From CAIWHR01 sp039915505 (GTDB taxonomy: Bacteria; Pseudomonadota; Gammaproteobacteria; Burkholderiales; Casimicrobiaceae), in contig JBDSND010000145.1 in the NCBI GenBank assembly GCA_039915505.1, positions 34,247 to 98,246 on the forward strand: a stretch of 64,000 nt of DNA. The letters are read 5' to 3'. Position numbers and translations under genes: made by a program. The notes beneath the pieces were generated by a model. It was not told the origin of the DNA. It searched no databases and was given only the letters and a program-made list of their open reading frames with translations. Of the stretch, positions 61,835 through 64,000 are shown in pieces; position 1 is the first letter of the stretch, and each line of letters begins with the position of its first letter.

Positions 61835-64000
61835 CTAGGGACGCAGGAACCCTGCGTGTATCGAGACAGGAAATGCCATGCGCTCACCGGCGGCAGCGTT
61901 GAGTGACGACATGACTGCGTTGCGATCATCAGCTGCGCCAGGCGCCGACGCGTCACCGTTCTGCACGCAGGAAGCCTGAACGTAACCGATAACACCCCGC
62001 ACCACGTTGGTGGCCTCGATGTGATATTCGAGCAAGTCGTTGTCGAACCTTAGCTGGTTGTCGACAGGGCCGACATCGAAGGGATTGAGGGGCAGGCAAG
62101 TTGTTTGCTGGTATAGAAGCGCTTTTTCGACGGTTCGCTTTCCCGCGGCTTCACCAAGCGGCAGGGTGGCGGTAAGGCGAGGCCGGGGGACGAGCTCTTC
62201 GTCGGTGTCCGCCTTGGCCATCGATCTCTCCTTTGCCGTGCCGCGATCGCTGTTCATCAGGACCGCGACGCGGAAGAAGCGACGGCTTGGCAAGTCGACG
62301 ACCCGTATGGAAGGATCAGACAGGTTTCCGAAACTTAGCTGCAATGACAAGGTGAACGGCGTGAAGCACCCCGCGTTGAGCTTGCGGCTGCCCAAGGCTC
62401 CTGACAAGCAGGTACGTGGCTGAACCTGTTCGAGCAGCGCCTGGCTTTGTGTCACCTGCGAGCGGGTGTAAACCTTGCTCCCGATGTGAACGTAATCACT
62501 CGCGTTGTAGTAGCTGAAGTAGCTGGGTTCGGAGATGTCCCGGGTTCCTACCGCGACGACGTCACGCTCGGCAGACGCCACGTCGCGACCAAGCGCACCG
62601 CGATAGACGACCTGCAGGTAAAGGTCACTCGCACCAAGGGGTACGGGCGACGCCGAAAAATCGAAGGCCAGCGGCATCGACTGGCCTGCATTCAGCGCGA
62701 GCTTGATCGGCTTCGAGACCACGATCTCCTCGGCACTGTCGTCGACGTCCAGCTGCCCCGGTGCTGCGGAGTTGCTTACGCGGCACTTGTTCGGGCCGTT
62801 GCCCGGTGCGCCATATTCCCCGGAAAGATCGGTCCGATAACACACATTCCGGTGGAACTTGACCACGGCCACGGCCACGCCATCCAGCATGTGCTGAGGA
62901 TGCTCTACCCCCTCGTCCATGAGTGGCGGCGTGGCGTTGGTGAGCTTGAGGCGAATCACCGGAAATCCGCTTCCGACGGCTGCGTCGGCCAGGCCGTAGA
63001 CGCCCTCCGCGGGCGGATCGATGCGCAGGCGGGGATTGAAGAAGTAGTCCAATAGCCCCGCTGAATATGCGACCGCGCGGGGAACGAGCAAGGATGCGCG
63101 GTCGTCGAATGTGGCGATGTCCAGCGAGAACGACGAACCCTTTCCGGCGCCGGCCGCCGCGAGGGCATCGTCCCATTGACTGCTCCTGGTCATCCGGACC
63201 GGCATCGAGTCGGCCTTGGCGTAGGCGTCGTACACCGGAGCCATCCAATACTCTTCCTTGACTCCATTCGCTCCCGAGATTATCCGGCGGGCATACGCCG
63301 TTGGATCACTGGGAGGCGATGGATACTTGCCATCGCCGTAGTTCGCGCCTGGCGTGAAAAAGCCGCGACTGCTGTAATCCGCGAGCCCCCTGCCCTTGAG
63401 GGACGCGGGACCGGTACCCGTGCTCCAATACTTGCTGTAATGGGCGAACTGAGGCGCCGCATACCCCCCATAGTCGAGCGCCGTGAAGGGTGTCACGTCC
63501 ACCGACTGCGAGCCGATGCCGAGAAGGCCACCCAGCCTGATGCGTCGCTCCCCCTTGGCACGCGCGTCGATGTATTTTTCGTAGTAGGCGGCGTGGCCGA
63601 TCCCGTGTGCCTCGTTGCGCGTGTGCTGCGGCTGCGCCATGTCCTGGATCAGATGCAGCACGTCTCCGAGCGCTCGAAAGGTCGTTGCCCAATAGGCCTT
63701 CCGGTCCAGAGGTGTCAGCGTGACATAGTTGAACGACTTGTCGCGACCGGTTAACGCCCGCCACATCGCCTCGCGCGCATCGTAGACCGTGAAGTGGTTC
63801 CTGCGCGCCGGATCCTCCTGAACACCCGCCGCCGCGAACGGGTCCACTGCACCGCTCGCCCATACCGGTGCCGTGGCGAACGTATCCTGGGTTATGCAGA
63901 TACCCGCAGCGCGCGGGTCGGTCAGGCGCTGGTTGTTGAGCGGGTCGAAGAAGTGGTTGCAAAAGCGATTGAAGTTTTCGTAAGGGTCGTCGAGGGGCTG
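61835..64000 (-). CDS. Large exported protein, zinc phospholipase C/P1 nuclease-like (N-terminus beyond window)
   Basis: 721 visible residues; the frame is open to the right edge, so the start is unseen. Upstream of a possible GTG at 63847 the sequence continues in frame (NFNRFCNHFFDPLNNQRLTD), so that codon is not the true start. LGDVLHLIQDMAQPQHTRNE has the His/Asp pattern of zinc-dependent phospholipase C/P1 nuclease folds. From about residue 300 of the visible part the protein is beta-rich and carries Cys pairs, without a known family. Likely secreted. Confidence 0.72.
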   Translation of the reverse strand, partial: QPLDDPYENFNRFCNHFFDPLNNQRLTDPRAAGICITQDTFATAPVWASGAVDPFAAAGVQEDPARRNHFTVYDAREAMWRALTGRDKSFNYVTLTPLDRKAYWATTFRALGDVLHLIQDMAQPQHTRNEAHGIGHAAYYEKYIDARAKGERRIRLGGLLGIGSQSVDVTPFTALDYGGYAAPQFAHYSKYWSTGTGPASLKGRGLADYSSRGFFTPGANYGDGKYPSPPSDPTAYARRIISGANGVKEEYWMAPVYDAYAKADSMPVRMTRSSQWDDALAAAGAGKGSSFSLDIATFDDRASLLVPRAVAYSAGLLDYFFNPRLRIDPPAEGVYGLADAAVGSGFPVIRLKLTNATPPLMDEGVEHPQHMLDGVAVAVVKFHRNVCYRTDLSGEYGAPGNGPNKCRVSNSAAPGQLDVDDSAEEIVVSKPIKLALNAGQSMPLAFDFSASPVPLGASDLYLQVVYRGALGRDVASAERDVVAVGTRDISEPSYFSYYNASDYVHIGSKVYTRSQVTQSQALLEQVQPRTCLSGALGSRKLNAGCFTPFTLSLQLSFGNLSDPSIRVVDLPSRRFFRVAVLMNSDRGTAKERSMAKADTDEELVPRPRLTATLPLGEAAGKRTVEKALLYQQTTCLPLNPFDVGPVDNQLRFDNDLLEYHIEATNVVRGVIGYVQASCVQNGDASAPGAADDRNAVMSSLNAAAGERMAFPVSIHAGFLRP

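Noticed and set aside
61279..61995. 238-codon minus-strand frame upstream of uxuB
   Set aside because: Arg/Ser/Pro-rich, out of frame with the adjacent large gene whose end it overlaps; no domain.

Overview
The window is GC-rich, densely packed bacterial DNA, most likely from a betaproteobacterium. The evidence for that is a tpiA-secG-tRNA-Leu-nuoABCDEFG block, an rpsF-priB-rpsR-rplI-dnaB block, a tctABC-type transporter, branched-chain amino acid (liv) transporter genes and lipid A aminoarabinose genes. I cannot name the genus. At least ten adjacent same-strand gene pairs overlap by a few bases (ATGA, GTGA or TGATG), so translational coupling is common here.

Layout, minus strand, 1-8530: the first seven Complex I genes (nuoG is cut by the left edge), preceded by tRNA-Leu(GAG), secG and tpiA, with a sigma70-like promoter near 8527-8556. 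Region 8747-19067, also minus strand, is a run of transporter genes in several states. A tripartite tricarboxylate transporter (tctABC) looks intact. A four-gene peptide/nickel-type ABC cluster is open, but both ATPases lack the Walker B glutamate and the H-loop histidine, and its binding protein appears reduced to a signal-peptide stub. A liv cluster is plainly decayed: livG has a frameshift plus a stop, a livK stub is fused by deletion to the end of livM, and livF is intact.

Region 19293-26663 holds an enoyl-CoA hydratase and acyl-CoA ligase pair, a cobalamin adenosyltransferase, an ECF sigma/anti-sigma pair, a small membrane protein, a divergent cysS and a GNAT acetyltransferase. Region 26832-36438 (plus strand) is an aminoarabinose lipid A modification operon: arnT, one SMR-type flippase gene, arnB, arnC, arnA as two separate genes, and arnD. 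A 715-residue TPR/O-GlcNAc-transferase-like gene sits inside it. A frameshifted bcp, a glycosyltransferase and a PIN-PhoH ATPase follow.

Region 39530-48500 (minus strand) is rpsF-priB-rpsR-rplI-dnaB followed by three protein-glycosylation or surface-modification genes. dnaB carries a full-length intein whose homing-endonuclease motifs have lost their acidic residues. Region 48629-61041 holds an aminopeptidase/aminotransferase pair, dtd, doxX/pirin, a broken outer-membrane gene, a zinc uptake set (znuA, znuB, an outer-membrane protein and a small membrane protein, with no ATPase gene) and uxaC/uxuB for glucuronate catabolism. The right edge cuts a large protein with a zinc phospholipase C/P1 nuclease-like motif.

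The most unusual signal is a roughly 86-bp interspersed repeat with three predicted hairpins (copies at 3007, 3101, 14873 and a shorter one at 43804). It sits in the spacer between same-strand genes and ends in a Shine-Dalgarno-like GGAGG. In two copies an ATGAGC start lies 7 nt downstream of that GGAGG.
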